In this document: in pieces, positions 1 to 10,400 of the stretch
Numbering within the stretch: the first letter of the stretch is position 1
Layout: each line of letters starts with the position of its first letter
Virus record (IMG/VR): IMGVR_UViG_3300030104_001762
Coordinates: 1-31,085 of that record
Length of the DNA stretch: 31,085 nucleotides
Source of the DNA: a virus
Reading direction: 5' to 3' (one strand)
The notes under the pieces: generated by a model
What the model saw: the letters and a program-made list of their open reading frames with translations, nothing else
The model's database searches: none
Told to the model about the DNA's origin: nothing
Position numbers and translations under genes: made by a program

Positions 1-448
1 CGTATGACCCAACTAAAGTATATCCAGTAGAAGCAGTCATTGTTTTTGTTTCTACTGCAAATAATGTAGGAAATAAATTATTAATCTGGTCTTTGATTGC
101 ATTAAAAACAGCTAGACGTGTAAATGCAGGAGAAATTTTAACTATAGCTCCTGAGTCATGGGAGTCAGCAGTTGTACCTCTAACCCCTCTAACAATTGTA
201 ACTGTATTATTTACTGTGTCTAAACCAGTACAATACATAAGCTCTTGGTCACATTCTAAAATTGTTCCTGCGTCCATTACATCTTCTTCTTCTTGTGTTA
301 AAAGAGAAGCGTCAAAAGATAAAGTAGTTCCACTAGATGTAAGACTAGAAGATAATGCTGTATATGAATTTAATTCATCTGCAGGTTCTGAATCAATGTC
401 GATTCGAAATTCGTTTTTACCTTCTTTGAGCATTAAGAGCATACCCAT
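1..448 (-). CDS. Partial virion protein, C-terminus cut by the left edge
   Basis: This frame is open from the ATG at 448 to the window edge, giving about 149 residues with no stop. The start has a clear AGGAG five bases upstream that overlaps the stop of the preceding gene at 457. The N-terminal part reads MGMLLMLKEGKNEFRIDID. The middle contains a segment of the type ELMYCTG...TIVRGVRGTTADSHDSG, a beta-rich motif that recurs in phage head, neck and tail structural proteins. It lies just downstream of the major capsid gene in the late operon, so a connector, head-completion or tail role is likely, but the exact role cannot be read from this fragment. The opposite-strand frame across 93-470 is a shadow. 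Confidence 0.75.
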   Translation of the reverse strand, partial: MGMLLMLKEGKNEFRIDIDSEPADELNSYTALSSSLTSSGTTLSFDASLLTQEEEDVMDAGTILECDQELMYCTGLDTVNNTVTIVRGVRGTTADSHDSGAIVKISPAFTRLAVFNAIKDQINNLFPTLFAVETKTMTASTGYTLVGSY

Positions 449-456
449 GTTTGCTC

Positions 457-786
457 CTAACTGTGTCTAAAGTGTAATGTTAAACTTCTGTCTGCTGCTT
501 CATTGCCGTTAGAAGTTACTCTTATGTAACCATTGCTAGCAAATGCCCATCCTGAAGGGTCAACTCTTACCATATCTCCTGCTGATATTGTGTAAGTTAC
601 ATCTGTTCCGTCTGTTTCTTTTACATCAACAAATGTACTGTTGTCCATTGAAAAATCAAATGTAACACTTGAACCGGTCATAGCTGCAGGGAATTGAATA
701 CCACAAAGTAGCATTCCATCTGTGGCAACTCCTAATGAGTTACTGTTGTCTGCTGAAATATCTATTAAAGCTGTTTTACTTTTCAT
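457..786 (-). CDS. Small beta-rich virion-associated protein, possible head decoration
   Basis: This 109-residue protein starts MKSKTALIDIS and ends LHFRHS. I chose the ATG at 786 over the one at 810 because AAGGAAAG lies directly before it. The product is rich in Ser, Thr, Asp and Val with alternating hydrophobic residues (GSSVTFDFSMDNSTFVDV, RVTSNGNEAADRSLTLHF), and has no membrane segment. It looks like a small beta-sandwich. It follows the major capsid gene with a short gap and overlaps the ribosome-binding site of the next gene. Small proteins here are often decoration, head-fibre or stabilisation proteins; that assignment is inference from position. Confidence 0.7.
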   Translation of the reverse strand: MKSKTALIDISADNSNSLGVATDGMLLCGIQFPAAMTGSSVTFDFSMDNSTFVDVKETDGTDVTYTISAGDMVRVDPSGWAFASNGYIRVTSNGNEAADRSLTLHFRHS

Positions 787-850
787 ACTTTCCTTACTAT
801 AGCAGAACAATGGGAGCAGGTGGAGCTACTCCCAAAGTTCTTTAACTTAA

Positions 851-1969
851 TTATGCTACTGCTTGAATTTTGCAGTGATATGAAGGAGGTCCGAACTCGA
901 ATCCCATCTCCATATAAATTGCTTTTCCAATTCTAGCGTTTGCATCTTGGTCTAAGTCACGTACAAACACAGTACCAAATCCTGGGATATTGGTAAATAC
1001 TGGTTGTATGTAAGCTAGGTCTAAGATGAAAGCAGTTCCTGTTGGCATGATTTCAGGGTCAATAACCATTAGTCCTATTGAACCGAATGGTGTAATGATT
1101 GTATCAATGTCAATACCTGCAACATTTCTATCTCTAGGAATGATTGCTCCTGCTATATCAACTGTACCTTTAACAAGTTCATTGTTAAGGTCTAGTAATT
1201 GTTTTGGACTAACGCACAATACAGGTTGTGTCATTGGTGCATGATTGTCGTACATTCTCTTTAGCGCACCTGATATGGTTGCGAAAGAGATGACTTGTGC
1301 TGAACCAGTTCCGTCACCTGAAGCGTCATTGTAGAAACAGTTACCACCTAATGGGTTAACTGCTGCAGAGTTGTTAGCGTTCTTGTTTGTGTTAATCCAC
1401 ACATCAAGACCGTACATTTCTCTAGTTCCTGACCCAGGTGTTACGTTAGCACCATCTGAGAAAGAACCATTGAATGCAAACCACTCAACTTCTCTTGCTA
1501 CTTTTTCCATTGCTTTTTCCATTTGGAAAGCAAATTCATCAGCCACTGGGCTACCACCAAAAAGCGCTAATTTATCTGCTGCTGTTGTTGTTCCATCTCC
1601 ATCAGATGTGTTAACAATGTTTGCAGATAAGTCAAACGGATTTTGATTTTGTGTAGATGCTAAAGCTGTGTATGTCATTTGTACACCCTTGTGAAAAATC
1701 TGAGTTACATAAGTATATGCAGCTCTGTCTCTTCCAAGATATTCTGTAGGTGTAGAACCCTCTTGTCCTTTAGTTGGTTCTGAAGAAATGGTAGCATTAT
1801 CTTCTACTTGGACTTGCCAAAATGTAGAGTTTAATACTTTACCACCATTCAAACCACCAACTGCAGAAAGTAAAGGTGTTCTCTGACCACCAACTTTAAA
1901 CAATTCACCAGTGAAGTTATTAATGTTTTGTGCATAAATCGTACTATTAGTTAACGATATGTCTGCCAT
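851..1969 (-). CDS. Major capsid protein (SU10/DUF5309-like)
   Basis: This 372-residue protein forms the icosahedral shell. Its N-terminal third has the pattern FTGELFKVGGQRTPLLSAVG followed by FWQVQVEDN and a YTYVTQIFHKGVQMTYTALA stretch, as I remember for the SU10/DUF5309 branch of HK97-fold capsid proteins. The C-terminal half carries PMTQPVLCVSPKQLLDLN, TIITPFGSIGLMVIDPEIMP and a closing MEMGFEFGPPSYHCKIQAVA, in line with that family. The length is normal for it. It sits directly after a scaffold-like gene, the standard scaffold-then-capsid order, with AGGAGA upstream of the ATG. Mature shells of this family need scaffold removal; no separate prohead protease is visible in the window. Confidence 0.88.
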   Translation of the reverse strand: MADISLTNSTIYAQNINNFTGELFKVGGQRTPLLSAVGGLNGGKVLNSTFWQVQVEDNATISSEPTKGQEGSTPTEYLGRDRAAYTYVTQIFHKGVQMTYTALASTQNQNPFDLSANIVNTSDGDGTTTAADKLALFGGSPVADEFAFQMEKAMEKVAREVEWFAFNGSFSDGANVTPGSGTREMYGLDVWINTNKNANNSAAVNPLGGNCFYNDASGDGTGSAQVISFATISGALKRMYDNHAPMTQPVLCVSPKQLLDLNNELVKGTVDIAGAIIPRDRNVAGIDIDTIITPFGSIGLMVIDPEIMPTGTAFILDLAYIQPVFTNIPGFGTVFVRDLDQDANARIGKAIYMEMGFEFGPPSYHCKIQAVA

Positions 1970-1995
1970 TTTTATCTTCTCCTATTAAATTATTT

Positions 1996-2469
1996 TTACT
2001 TGTCTTGTTTGTCTAAAGTATCTATCATACGCAATTTTGCATTAATAGAATCCTTAGGACTTGTTTTGGAATCTCTTACGAAGTTTAGAAACTCTTGACT
2101 TACGTCAACAGGTTCTGCGTTTACACCAATCTTATTTAGTTGCTCTACTCGAGATTGAGCTTCAACTACATTGTTGTTTACTTCGGGAGTTGCACTAGGT
2201 TGTTCAGAACTACTAACTTCTCCAAACTCTTGAGTAACAAACTCCTTAATTGCATCTACAGTAACATCACCATCGTAGAGTTTTGTAACAGCTTTACCAA
2301 TACCTTTGTCTGCACTAAGTCCTAATGAACCTAAAGCAGTACTCATAGCATCAGTTTTATACTGTTTATTTTCAGCTTTTAGCTTTTTATATTCTTCTCT
2401 AAGTTGTTTGATACCATCTGTAGATTCGTCTACAGCTTCTGTAGCATCAATTTGTGTATTTTCTTCCAT
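1996..2469 (-). CDS. Capsid assembly scaffold-like protein
   Basis: This 157-residue acidic protein begins MEENTQIDATEA. I chose the ATG at 2469 because GGAG sits seven bases upstream; longer in-frame extensions to 2541 have weaker signals. Residues about 20-45 (IKQLREEYKKLKAENKQYKT) are predicted coiled coil. A low-complexity Ser/Pro/Asn linker follows, and the C-terminus (FLNFVRDSKTSPKDSINAKL, then LDKQDK) is charged and helical. Acidic N-terminus, coiled coil and basic C-terminal helix, together with placement immediately before the capsid gene, are the usual signs of a phage scaffold. There is no detectable sequence-level family motif, so the call rests on composition and synteny. Confidence 0.72.
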   Translation of the reverse strand: MEENTQIDATEAVDESTDGIKQLREEYKKLKAENKQYKTDAMSTALGSLGLSADKGIGKAVTKLYDGDVTVDAIKEFVTQEFGEVSSSEQPSATPEVNNNVVEAQSRVEQLNKIGVNAEPVDVSQEFLNFVRDSKTSPKDSINAKLRMIDTLDKQDK

Positions 2470-2638
2470 AATTTTCTCCATCTTCTCTAGCATATAAAAT
2501 CCCATAACAATAATCGCTAGGTAATTAAAGGGATTGTACACAAGGGTTTACGAATGACAGACAACACACCTTGGTAGTGTTGCCGAATACGACCCTATAT
2601 TTAGTGTGCCGAACTCGTCAGGCACTACATCTAGTATA
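2470..2638. other. Longest gap inside the late operon, with two hairpins
   Basis: These 169 bases separate the 377-residue virion gene from the scaffold gene, in an operon where other neighbours touch or overlap. CAACAC at 2562-2567 pairs with GTGTTG at 2577-2582, and GTGCC at 2606-2610 pairs with GGCAC at 2621-2625. Neither hairpin is followed by a T-run on the minus strand, so they are not good terminators. TGCCGAATACG (2581) and TGCCGAACTCG (2607) form an imperfect repeat. A promoter or RNA-processing site that boosts scaffold and capsid expression is possible, but no convincing minus 10 / minus 35 pair is visible. A 25-codon frame at 2548-2625 is discussed under findings. Confidence 0.4.
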
Positions 2639-3772
2639 CTATGCTTCTTCTAAACCTGCAACTGCTCCACCCTGAGTTTGTACTGCACCAGTTGCTAGTG
2701 AACTCATAGATGCTTGTTGATTTAATATTCTTTGTTGTTCTAGTTGAGCTTGTGGGTCTTGCTGTACTTCTGATTGTATAATATCTTGAAGTTCTATTTC
2801 GTTAGTTCTACCTTGACCAACTCTTAATCTATTAAGTCTTTGTATATATTCTGAAGCTCTACTAAACAATCTCTGACCACCTGCTTGTGTTATACCTGCT
2901 TGTATAAGTCTTTGTGCTTGTTCTGTAGATAAATCTAAGTTTCTAAGTGCAGCTTCTGCTCCTAACTGTGATTGTTGTATCTGACCTTGTAATATACCTA
3001 TGGACACATCAGGGTCTAATGCTGCAGCAAACACAGCATTGTCTGACAAATCTATATCAAAGTTTGCTGAATAATATTGTTTTATTTCTTCTGCTATAGG
3101 ATTGTCTCTAAATGCCTGTCTTGAAGATTCAATACGTCCTTTAAATTCTGATACGCTCACATCACCTGCAATCAATGCAGCTACTTTACCTGCTGATTCA
3201 AATATAATAGGATTCAAATCATTCTCTAATAATATCCTGTAGTATCCTTCTCTTACTTGTTCATACTGTGATTCATTCATTCTCAAAGAACCATCACCTC
3301 TTTTGATACCAGGATAAAATTCTGCATACTCTTCTGTGTTTCTAACTGCAGCTAATGCAAATTCTGCACTACCTGTTTCTATGTACTGATTTGTATACTC
3401 TTGTAGTAAATTACCTTTACCTGATAACCAAGGTAGTAAATCTTCTATTTGCTGTGGTGTGGCTACAAAGTCAGGAGCGTCTGCTGAAGATGCTCCAATA
3501 CCTTCTATAGCCGACTTTAGATTATCAAACAAAGAACTAAAATCTGATGTTATATCGTCATCATTCTCATCTACATCAGTATCATTATTTATAACTGATG
3601 CTATTGTACCTGATGTGGTCAAGCCAGGATTAACTACACCATCTCCACCTTCTTCAATAGATAAAAAACCACCAGGTCCTTTATCATATTTATATTCTCC
3701 TGCTTCAGGTGCATCAGGGTTTATTTCTCCTTCAGGTCCTGGTTGTCCTAGTAAGTTAAACTTGTCAGCCAT
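2639..3772 (-). CDS. Probable virion protein, Gln-rich C-terminus
   Basis: I do not recognise a family in this 377-residue product. Its first 110 residues are acidic, Gly/Pro-rich and probably disordered (GQPGPEGEINPDAPEAGEY). Residues about 115-260 are helical, and the last 110 residues are Gln/Ala-rich helix (QSEVQQDPQAQLEQQRILNQ) ending in GGAVAGLEEA. There is no signal peptide or membrane span. The start codon shares one base with the stop of the upstream gene (TAATG at 3770-3774), implying translational coupling. Position between the wall-active proteins and the scaffold/capsid genes suggests an internal head or ejected protein; this is inference. Confidence 0.68.
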   Translation of the reverse strand: MADKFNLLGQPGPEGEINPDAPEAGEYKYDKGPGGFLSIEEGGDGVVNPGLTTSGTIASVINNDTDVDENDDDITSDFSSLFDNLKSAIEGIGASSADAPDFVATPQQIEDLLPWLSGKGNLLQEYTNQYIETGSAEFALAAVRNTEEYAEFYPGIKRGDGSLRMNESQYEQVREGYYRILLENDLNPIIFESAGKVAALIAGDVSVSEFKGRIESSRQAFRDNPIAEEIKQYYSANFDIDLSDNAVFAAALDPDVSIGILQGQIQQSQLGAEAALRNLDLSTEQAQRLIQAGITQAGGQRLFSRASEYIQRLNRLRVGQGRTNEIELQDIIQSEVQQDPQAQLEQQRILNQQASMSSLATGAVQTQGGAVAGLEEA

Positions 3773-5016
3773 TATCCTTGTCCTGTTATTGTAGGACTTA
3801 AATAGACTGGACTAAATCCTAATCCTTTTAAATCATTTGACATTTTTTGTAATGCTCCTTCATCTCCTACGTTTAAGAAATGTGCAGTCATTTGTTTTCT
3901 TTGTTCTGCAGGGTCATCTGTTGTAAATAAATTGTAGACCATATCTCTATCTCTACCTAGTTCATCTAATCTTCCGTATCTATTTGCCATTGTTCTAATT
4001 CCAATAATAGAAGTATTATAATCTTTACCTTTGTATTTATCTGATACGTTTTCATTCCATACAGTTTGAAATTGTGAATCTAATAACTGTGAGCCATTAG
4101 GTTCTGCCAGTACATTACTAAATGTTCTGTAGTCGTCATCTGTAAACAATCCTGATAGATATGGACCTAACTTTGCATTAGCTTGGTCTTTTGCTTTATC
4201 TATATATGATAAGTTGTCAGGTATAGATAATTCTCTATCAGACATAAACTCTTGTATATCATCGTTTCTAAATCCTGGAAGTTCAGGAAATACTAATAAC
4301 TTAAACTGTTCTGCTAATGAATCTTTAGTTAATATACCTTTAACTCTTTGGCTGTACAGATAATCTAATACATCTTGTGGTATTTCGTATTGTCCATACT
4401 TACCAACTAAACCTGCTAATTCTAATTTAGCTTTGTCTTGTAATCCTCTTAATGATGCGTTGGCTGCAGGGTCTTCTCCTAAAGCCATAGCTTGAAAATA
4501 TGTTAACTGGTCTCCTGATAAAGCATTTATATATGGACTTACTACTGCGTAATCTGCATAAGCTGCTGGCTTACCTTCAAACAATGATTCTAAAAATACA
4601 CCAACTGCATTAAAATTACCATCTGATTCTGCAGCTTTTAATAAATAATCATTTAGTTTTAATTCATCTTGCAAATCATCTAATAACAAATGTATAGGGT
4701 TTCTACCTTTAAGTCTTGAATCTACTTCTGCTAAACTACCAAAAGATATTCCTGATGCTGTAAGTTCTTCTACACTTCCAGTAGTATAACTTTGCTTGTA
4801 GTTACTTGTGTCAGTGTAATACACAGTTACGTCAGAGTTTAAACCATCTATGTCTTGAGCTTCTAATGTATAAACAAAATAAAACAAACCATCAGGTCCT
4901 TGTATTATTTGGTCTGATACAGGCATATCATCTATAGGTGGAGCGCTACCTAGTGCATCATCAATTATTTTCTGTAATTCTTCATCACTTAAAACAAAAC
5001 TATCTCCGTTTGACAT
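3772..5016 (-). CDS. Probable virion/ejection protein of unknown family
   Basis: This 414-residue acidic protein begins MSNGDSFVLSDEELQKIIDD. It is mostly predicted helix with a short beta-like segment near residues 45-75 (GLFYFVYTLEAQDIDGL...). I see no enzymatic motif, signal peptide or membrane segment. Its start overlaps the stop of the transglycosylase-like gene by one base at 5016, and its stop overlaps the next start at 3772, so it is embedded in the coupled late operon. Being co-translated with wall-penetrating and giant virion proteins, it is most likely another internal or ejected component. No family can be named. Confidence 0.68.
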   Translation of the reverse strand: MSNGDSFVLSDEELQKIIDDALGSAPPIDDMPVSDQIIQGPDGLFYFVYTLEAQDIDGLNSDVTVYYTDTSNYKQSYTTGSVEELTASGISFGSLAEVDSRLKGRNPIHLLLDDLQDELKLNDYLLKAAESDGNFNAVGVFLESLFEGKPAAYADYAVVSPYINALSGDQLTYFQAMALGEDPAANASLRGLQDKAKLELAGLVGKYGQYEIPQDVLDYLYSQRVKGILTKDSLAEQFKLLVFPELPGFRNDDIQEFMSDRELSIPDNLSYIDKAKDQANAKLGPYLSGLFTDDDYRTFSNVLAEPNGSQLLDSQFQTVWNENVSDKYKGKDYNTSIIGIRTMANRYGRLDELGRDRDMVYNLFTTDDPAEQRKQMTAHFLNVGDEGALQKMSNDLKGLGFSPVYLSPTITGQG

Positions 5017-5846
5017 TAACCCTCTGCTTTCTTCTTAGCTACTTCTCCTAAAAAGTTTAGTATAACTTTATCAAGTTGTGAGTATTCAGAACGAACATCT
5101 ATTGGAATCTGTGTAGTATCTAAGCCTTTCATATTAGCTAACATCAAAGATGATTGTCTAATAGTTTCAGGGTTAGTAGGTTCTGCAGGGTTAATAGCTT
5201 TAGCTATTTTGTCTCTTGAACTTTCAAACTGTGCTATCTCTCTCTGTGTAAAACCTTTTACTCTTCGTTCCATTCCAAGTACGCCTTTTGGTTCTCCAGT
5301 TTCTTGATTTGAACTTCCAATATTTATTTCAGGAATATCTATTTTATATAATTCTTCTGCTGCTGCTCCAAATCCTGTTTTCCAATATTTAGAATCAAAA
5401 CTTTGTTCTTCAATTCCATAGGCTTCACTTGTATATACACTCCAGTTTTCATAACCTTTATTACTATTAGCTACGATTATTGCAGCTAATGCAGAGTTCA
5501 TAGGGTCTTTAAGTAACGCAGGCATATCTCCAGGTTTTACATCATCAAATATATCTGTGTATTTATTATTTACGACTGTTGTGTCTCCTGATGCTGACCT
5601 GTCTGTATACCAAAATTTATTAATTTGAAATGGTCCAAATGATATTTCTCTATTTCCTTCCTCATCTGTTAATGTAGATTGACCAGTACCTATTGTTTCT
5701 CCTTGTTCATTTTCTCCATATGCTATAGCTACAAGAGTTGCTAAATCTGAAAAGTTTTTAGAAGGGTCTTTTTCTAATGGCATACCTGCTTCTTTCAAAG
5801 TAGTTGCTGCAACTATTAACATTGCAGCTAATTCTAAAGGTGTCAT
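5016..5846 (-). CDS. Virion-associated lytic transglycosylase-like (lysozyme-fold) protein
   Basis: This 276-residue protein carries the hallmarks of an SLT/lysozyme-like fold. A helix LATLVAIAYGEN (about residues 35-46) places Glu45 as the candidate catalytic acid, SFGPFQIN (69-76) corresponds to the G-L-F-Q-I-N motif of lytic transglycosylases, and GYENWSVYTS (131-140) matches the W-x-Y segment near the end of the domain. The expected activity is cleavage of the MurNAc-GlcNAc bond in peptidoglycan. Residues about 150-276 are helical and of unknown role. There is no signal peptide and the gene is in the structural operon, one-base overlapped on both sides, so it is more likely carried in the virion for DNA entry than used as the lysis endolysin. 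Confidence 0.78.
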   Translation of the reverse strand: MTPLELAAMLIVAATTLKEAGMPLEKDPSKNFSDLATLVAIAYGENEQGETIGTGQSTLTDEEGNREISFGPFQINKFWYTDRSASGDTTVVNNKYTDIFDDVKPGDMPALLKDPMNSALAAIIVANSNKGYENWSVYTSEAYGIEEQSFDSKYWKTGFGAAAEELYKIDIPEINIGSSNQETGEPKGVLGMERRVKGFTQREIAQFESSRDKIAKAINPAEPTNPETIRQSSLMLANMKGLDTTQIPIDVRSEYSQLDKVILNFLGEVAKKKAEG

Positions 5847-7453
5847 TATCCTCTCCTTCCTAGGTTTCTAAGATTACGTGATGCCTGTGCAAAGTTTGCT
5901 GTAGCAGAATCAAATGCAGATTGTCTTGATTGAAAATCTTTTTCTTCTCCATATATTTGGTCAACAGCTCTTGCTAATCGACCACCAAACAAAGAACTAA
6001 ATCTTTCATTAGTACCACTTAAAGCAAACGGGTCACCAGGTGTTGCTGATGGACCAAGCTCTTGACTTGTCTCAACTTGAAAACTTTTAATTTTATTTCT
6101 TACTAACGAATCTAACATCGTATCATCAGCAAATGGATACTGTTGTTTTAGTTCTTTTTTGTATCCATCAACACTTCCATACTTGTCAAGCCAACCATCA
6201 TATCCAAGTTGTTTTACTTGTGCATCAATATCTTCTCTAATGTTTTGAACAATCATTCCATCTAAATCACGTTTAGTAACTTCTAATAATGAATTAACTA
6301 CTCCTGCTAAAGATTGTGCTTGTGTAAAGCTAATCTTGTCTGAACCACCAAAATAATTTCTAACTGCATTCATAGCTATGTATCCTGCAGATTCTGTATC
6401 ATATTTTGGAATATCAATACTGTAGTTATTAAGTAATCTATTTTCTAAGTCTGTTACATCGTTGTCTAACTCACCAAAAAAGAAATCTCTTATCTCTTTT
6501 TTCTTATCATCTGTAAATGCATACTGGCTTTTATACTGTTTGACACTATCTCCTTGATATATAACTTCACCACTTTGAGGGTTTATAATTACTTCAACTA
6601 TTTCTTCTTCACCAGTCTTTTGGTTCTCTACTACACGAGTAGCAGTTGATAGTGTAAGCAATGCACCTTCTATAGCAAATCCATCATCAAAGTATGGAAC
6701 TCTACCTTCTAAGTTATGTGTAGACATTGCTGCTGTTATAGCTGTACTTGTTGGTATATCCATACTCCCTGATTCAAAACCACCCACTAAGTACCCTGCT
6801 TGGACTAACTTGCTCTGTAAGTTTCTTATATAATCCTCACTTAACATGTCGTCCATAAACAGGGTTGTAATTAGTGGTGTAATATATACAGGATTATCAC
6901 CATATCCCTCACCTGCACCTTTATAACCTAAAGGTGTTCCCAAAGTTCCTTCAAATCCTAAAAACTGTGTTACACCTTGTGTGCCTAATCTTAGTTGTAT
7001 AGCATCATCAGGTGTTAATGGAGGAGGTGGGTCGTTAGGACCTGCACCAGGAAAGATATATTCTCCATCTTCATCTTTATCATGTTCTTCTAATAACCCA
7101 TCATCATTAATAAAATACCCATAAGGTTGTATAAAATTAGGGTCTGTATAATAATTTTTTAAAGCCTCGTCTATTTCAACGGGAGTTAATGCTCTAGGAA
7201 TAACAGTTCCTCCTTGTAGTGCAGGACCTGGTTGGTCTATTGTTCCACCACCTACAACATCACCTTCTTCTGTTCTTTGTTCAAATAATGTATAATCTGT
7301 AATTGGTGTACCACTGGAGTCTATAGCATTTCGTGTTTCACCTGTCTCTGTGTTGTACCATAATGCTTTTGAATAATCAGCAGAAGTAGATGCGTTAAAT
7401 TCTGATACTGCACCTGAATTTGTAAATAAAATTTTTGAAATTAATTTCCACAT
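5846..7453 (-). CDS. Virion protein with peptidoglycan-binding-like segment
   Basis: This 535-residue protein has a low-complexity N-terminal third (residues 60-150, Gly/Pro/Asp-rich with PPPPLTPDD). Residues about 205-250, including YIRNLQSKLVQAGYLVGG and TSTAITAAMSTHNLEG, follow the pattern of a PG_binding_1 repeat (LQ.KL...GY..G....T..AI). The rest is helical. One reading is a wall-binding partner for the adjacent lytic-transglycosylase-like protein. It is translationally coupled to the giant protein upstream (one-base overlap at 7453) and to the transglycosylase downstream (5846). The peptidoglycan-binding assignment is a motif-level reading and could fail against a profile; the virion role is inferred from context. 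Confidence 0.66.
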   Translation of the reverse strand: MWKLISKILFTNSGAVSEFNASTSADYSKALWYNTETGETRNAIDSSGTPITDYTLFEQRTEEGDVVGGGTIDQPGPALQGGTVIPRALTPVEIDEALKNYYTDPNFIQPYGYFINDDGLLEEHDKDEDGEYIFPGAGPNDPPPPLTPDDAIQLRLGTQGVTQFLGFEGTLGTPLGYKGAGEGYGDNPVYITPLITTLFMDDMLSEDYIRNLQSKLVQAGYLVGGFESGSMDIPTSTAITAAMSTHNLEGRVPYFDDGFAIEGALLTLSTATRVVENQKTGEEEIVEVIINPQSGEVIYQGDSVKQYKSQYAFTDDKKKEIRDFFFGELDNDVTDLENRLLNNYSIDIPKYDTESAGYIAMNAVRNYFGGSDKISFTQAQSLAGVVNSLLEVTKRDLDGMIVQNIREDIDAQVKQLGYDGWLDKYGSVDGYKKELKQQYPFADDTMLDSLVRNKIKSFQVETSQELGPSATPGDPFALSGTNERFSSLFGGRLARAVDQIYGEEKDFQSRQSAFDSATANFAQASRNLRNLGRRG

Positions 7454-10400
7454 TATTGTTCTGCCTTAAATATTTGTTGGTTATAAGTATAGCCGTATCT
7501 TATCAATTCATCCTCGTTCTCTCTGAGTATTCTCTCTAATACTGATTCATTAACAAATGTAAACAGTGGATAGTATTTTGCTAACTCTTGTCCTTTTTGT
7601 CTTAATTGGTCTCTAGCTAAAAACCAATTAGCATTAGTTGGGTCTGAACCTACTGCGCCTGTTTCTGTTGACCTTACCTGTAATATATTGTCATAGCTTT
7701 CTAACCAAATGTTCAATGCTTTGATTACAGGCTCGTCTTGTAAATCAGGGTCTGCTGCCATTTGATATGTTTGTTTTAGTAGTGTACCTAAATCAGTAGG
7801 ACTTTCTGTTCTAGGTTTTTCACCATATCCTGGAAAGTAATCAGCTACAGTATTTTTATAAGTAGTAATTAATATTTTACGAATATCTTCATCTGCAACA
7901 TACATAGGACTATTAGGGTCTGTAATGCCTCTTCTATATCTTTCTACAGCCATTCTTCCTGCAGCTTGATTTTGTAATTGTGCAAACTCACCTAAATCTA
8001 AATCTGTTCTAGCTGCATATTGTCCTAAGTAATCATCGTCAAAGGAGTTAACCCAGGATGCCATAATAAATTCATCAGTGCCGATATCAGGTCTGACATA
8101 ATAAAACATATCAGGATATAATTGATACTTATCTTCATTCTCCATTGCATAATCTAATGCTTCATCTGTATAAGGAACTCTCCTTAATTCTTTTGATTTA
8201 GATATTATTAATGCTGTTGGGTCTGCACCAAACAACTGTGTAAATACTTGTGTAGCTACTTGTTCGTCTTCATACTCACCTAGTAATCTTCCATATACAC
8301 TTTGTAATGTATTGAATCCAAATATTCTACCTTCAGGGTCTATACCTCTATCTCTTAAATCTTTAGGATTGACATATAAATCTCCACCTGGTTCTGTTTC
8401 TAGCTCCCATCTAAATGAAGGAGATACAAATGTAAACTGTGCTGCTGATTTAATTAAGTGCATAATTAAAGCATCTTGTTTTACACGTTGTAAAATTTTA
8501 TTCATTTCATCTTGTGACCTAGGTTCTTGACCTTGGGGAATAGCACCACTAATAAGTTTTGCTCTTAATACTTCTTTTTCTGTATTTACAAATGCACGTG
8601 ACCACGATTCAGGACTTGTACTTATAGCAGAACCTAGCTTCTGTATCCATTCAGGTAACAAATAATCGACTGCTTGTTCTACAGTATTGCCTGCAGGTTC
8701 ACCGAATGGAAATATAAACTCATATAAAGCTGATGTTTCTTTCATATTTGGCATCAATGCTTTAGCTGCTACCTGTGCTACTGGACCTACTCCTGGTATT
8801 AATCCACCTGCAACTATGTTTGCAGATGATGTAAATCCAACAGCTCTAAGATTTACTTCACTTCTTGGTGATGCTCCACCTAAGTCTCTTTCTTCTACAT
8901 TGTCAAAAAAGTTTCTAAGTATTGGGTCTATAAGTGGAAATACAAAAACTTCTTCATTAGTAAGTTCATCTGTATATACCATTGGTCTATCATCTGCAGC
9001 ATCTCCACCTAACATATCAAAGTTAAATGGATTACCTTCTTTTAATGTCTCAGTAGATATTTGTAATTTACGTAGTTTTCTAGGATTTTCAGTTAACAAT
9101 CTTGTCCAAGTCTTAGCTATTTCTAAATGAACTTCTGCGAAAGGAAACAACAAAGAATTAGCTTGTGTAAACTGTGACCTATTATTTAAACTATATAACA
9201 ACTCTTCTGTCTCTGTAAGAGCTGTTGACTTTAATAAATCATCAATACTTTCTAATTGGTCTACAGCTATACCTTGACCTTTTGCTTTAGGAACTATAGT
9301 ATCTAAATATTTCCTAGTAGACTCAGGCATAGCTTCCATAATTTGTTTGTTCTTATATAGTGCAGCTAATGTATCAGCTTCAAACTTATCAGCCATACGC
9401 TCTAAATTACGATAGTAAAATTGTTTAAAGGCAGGCGCTCTTGATAGTTTGTTCGTTGGTGTAGACATAAATATATCAAATAGTTTTTCTATAATGCCGT
9501 TGTATGACTTTCTATCAGTATCTTGAATTAGTTTTTTTGATACTTTAACAACATCAGGTCCATTTTCTGCATAATTGGCAAGTATCTTTACTGCTGTATC
9601 AAATTGTGATTCACTGTTAAAACCATTTAGTGGCATAGAAAAACTTCTAGTTTTAGTATTAATTTCTAATTTTTTATCTGCTATCCATTTTATGTAATCT
9701 AATGTTTTGTCACCATCAATTAATTCATACACCATACGTACAGGTAAGTCACCGTCTTTTGCTCCTGCGTTCTTATATACAATACCTTTGTTAATCTCAA
9801 CTATGTATCCTTTTTCTAATGCTTCTTCAAAAGATATAGTCGACAGATTAGGAATAGAGTTTCTATCTAATTTAGGATTTTCTACATACTTTTTAAATCC
9901 TCCACCACCACCAACTTTGTCATATAATCTAGCTGCGTAAGATTGTAAAAATTCTAATGTTCTATCTTTGTCTCCTCTAATTAGATTTCTTCCATTGTTA
10001 GTTACTGCGTCTCCACTACTACTCCAATCTAAATAAGTTCTTTTAGCAATTTGTGCATCTTCTTTTCTACTTAATACAGCAAGTCTTTCTGCAGGTAAAT
10101 TGTCAGTTAAGTAATCAGCTAATTCATCTAATGTAGCAAATGAAGAACGTTGTCTTTGACCATTACCTATTAATGTATTAGCAACTACTACCATCAAATC
10201 ATCATCAGCCATTTGTGCCAACTCAGTTAACCAACCTTTAGAATATTGCCTTCTGCTTTTAGTTCTATTGGTGACAGAATCTCTTTTAATAGTTTTAAAA
10301 AATCTATCTACAGAAGATGCTTCACGCATCATAATACCATTTGAACCACGAGACATTGCTTGTTTAAATAACAACTCTTCATTCATTTGTCTACCTACAA

